Below are positions 5,786-6,039 of a DNA stretch of 6,039 nucleotides, one piece after another; the first letter of the stretch is position 1; each line of letters opens with the position of its first letter. Made by a program: the position numbers and the translations under genes. Origin of the DNA: Nanobdellota archaeon (GTDB lineage: Archaea > Nanobdellota > Nanobdellia > SCGC-AAA011-G17 > ARS1403); NCBI GenBank assembly GCA_002688395.1, contig NZCU01000003.1, positions 1 through 6,039 on the forward strand. Reading direction: 5' to 3'. The notes below the pieces were generated by a model. The model worked only from the letters and a program-made list of their open reading frames with translations. It ran no database searches and was not told the origin of the DNA.

Positions 5786-6039
5786 ATGAAAGAAAATATG
5801 GATCCAAATTATTTGGGAGATGGAAATGATGATGAAGACATCTATAAAGAGAATATACTAGATCATTTTAGAAATCCTAGAAATTTTGGGGAGTTAGTTG
5901 AGGCAGAGATAAAACATAGTGAATTAAATTCGGTTTGTGGAGATATGGTTAATATTTTTGCTTCTGTAGATAAAAATAACATAGTTAAGGAAATTAAATT
6001 TAAAGGGAATGGGTGTGCTATAAGTATGGCTGCTAGTTC
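5786..6039 (+). CDS. sufU: Fe-S assembly sulfur-transfer/scaffold protein SufU, N-terminal part (3' truncated by window edge)
   Basis: The first 84 residues of an IscU/SufU-family protein are visible and the frame is open to the window end. After a short acidic N-terminal stretch (about residues 1-18) comes the family motif IYKENILDHFRNPRNFG (19-35). The first two metal or cluster ligands are Cys51 with Asp53 in SVCGD, and Cys77 in GCAISMAAS; the third Cys would lie beyond the window. The GCAIS form is the SufU type and differs from the YGCGSAIA form of IscU. In Gram-positive bacteria SufU is a zinc protein that takes persulfide sulfur from SufS, and the placement right after SufS supports that role here; a scaffold role remains possible. 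The ATG lies one base after the SufS stop codon. GGAG at 5766-5769 is 16 bases upstream, too far for a good Shine-Dalgarno, so translation is probably coupled to that of the fusion. Confidence 0.93.
   Translation, partial: MKENMDPNYLGDGNDDEDIYKENILDHFRNPRNFGELVEAEIKHSELNSVCGDMVNIFASVDKNNIVKEIKFKGNGCAISMAAS

Noticed and set aside
5798..5800. Second in-frame ATG as the sufU start
   Set aside because: It has no Shine-Dalgarno of its own, and the ATG at 5786 is one base from the preceding stop codon, which fits coupled translation. It cannot be fully excluded because the extra residues are outside the conserved domain.

Overview
The window is AT-rich (roughly 30 % GC by eye), densely coded and entirely on the + strand, and it uses the standard code (TAA, TAG and TGA all act as stops). 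Several features point to an archaeon, probably a small-genome DPANN-type lineage such as the Woesearchaeota or Pacearchaeota. Two intergenic gaps carry good TATA boxes about 26-29 bases before the start codon, the spacing expected for leaderless archaeal mRNAs. Shine-Dalgarno motifs appear mainly in front of genes inside operons. The helix-turn-helix regulator resembles the archaeal COG2522 type. The lineage is inferred from style and not proven; no rRNA or marker gene is present.

Layout: (1) positions 1-205, the C-terminal end of an Mn-type superoxide dismutase. (2) 251-1598, a two-gene unit with a 14-base overlap: a small alpha/beta-hydrolase-fold protein and an aldo/keto reductase. (3) 1638-1955, a small DUF4389-like membrane protein with its own TATA box. 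(4) 1961-6039, an iron-sulfur cluster assembly (SUF) operon. It starts with a TATA box and a perfect 14-base palindrome, followed by an HTH regulator with several cysteines, sufB, a single ORF fusing SufD to the cysteine desulfurase SufS, and the start of sufU, which runs off the end of the window.

Working model: SufS takes sulfur from cysteine, SufU accepts or relays it, and SufB with the SufD-like domain forms the scaffold on which Fe-S clusters are built. The scaffold ATPase SufC is not in the window. The first gene of the operon is a DNA-binding protein with three Cys and one His near its C-terminus. With the palindrome between its TATA box and start codon, it looks like a cluster-sensing autoregulator of the operon, analogous to but not related to bacterial IscR or SufR. 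The upstream superoxide dismutase and oxidoreductase fit an oxidative-stress neighbourhood, but no shared control is visible.

The most interesting points are the SufD-SufS fusion, which has a possible internal ribosome-binding site and start at the SufS junction; the putative operator with the Cys-containing regulator; and the absence of sufC. No gap exceeds 300 bases. No tRNA, rRNA, CRISPR array, insertion sequence or minus-strand gene was recognised.
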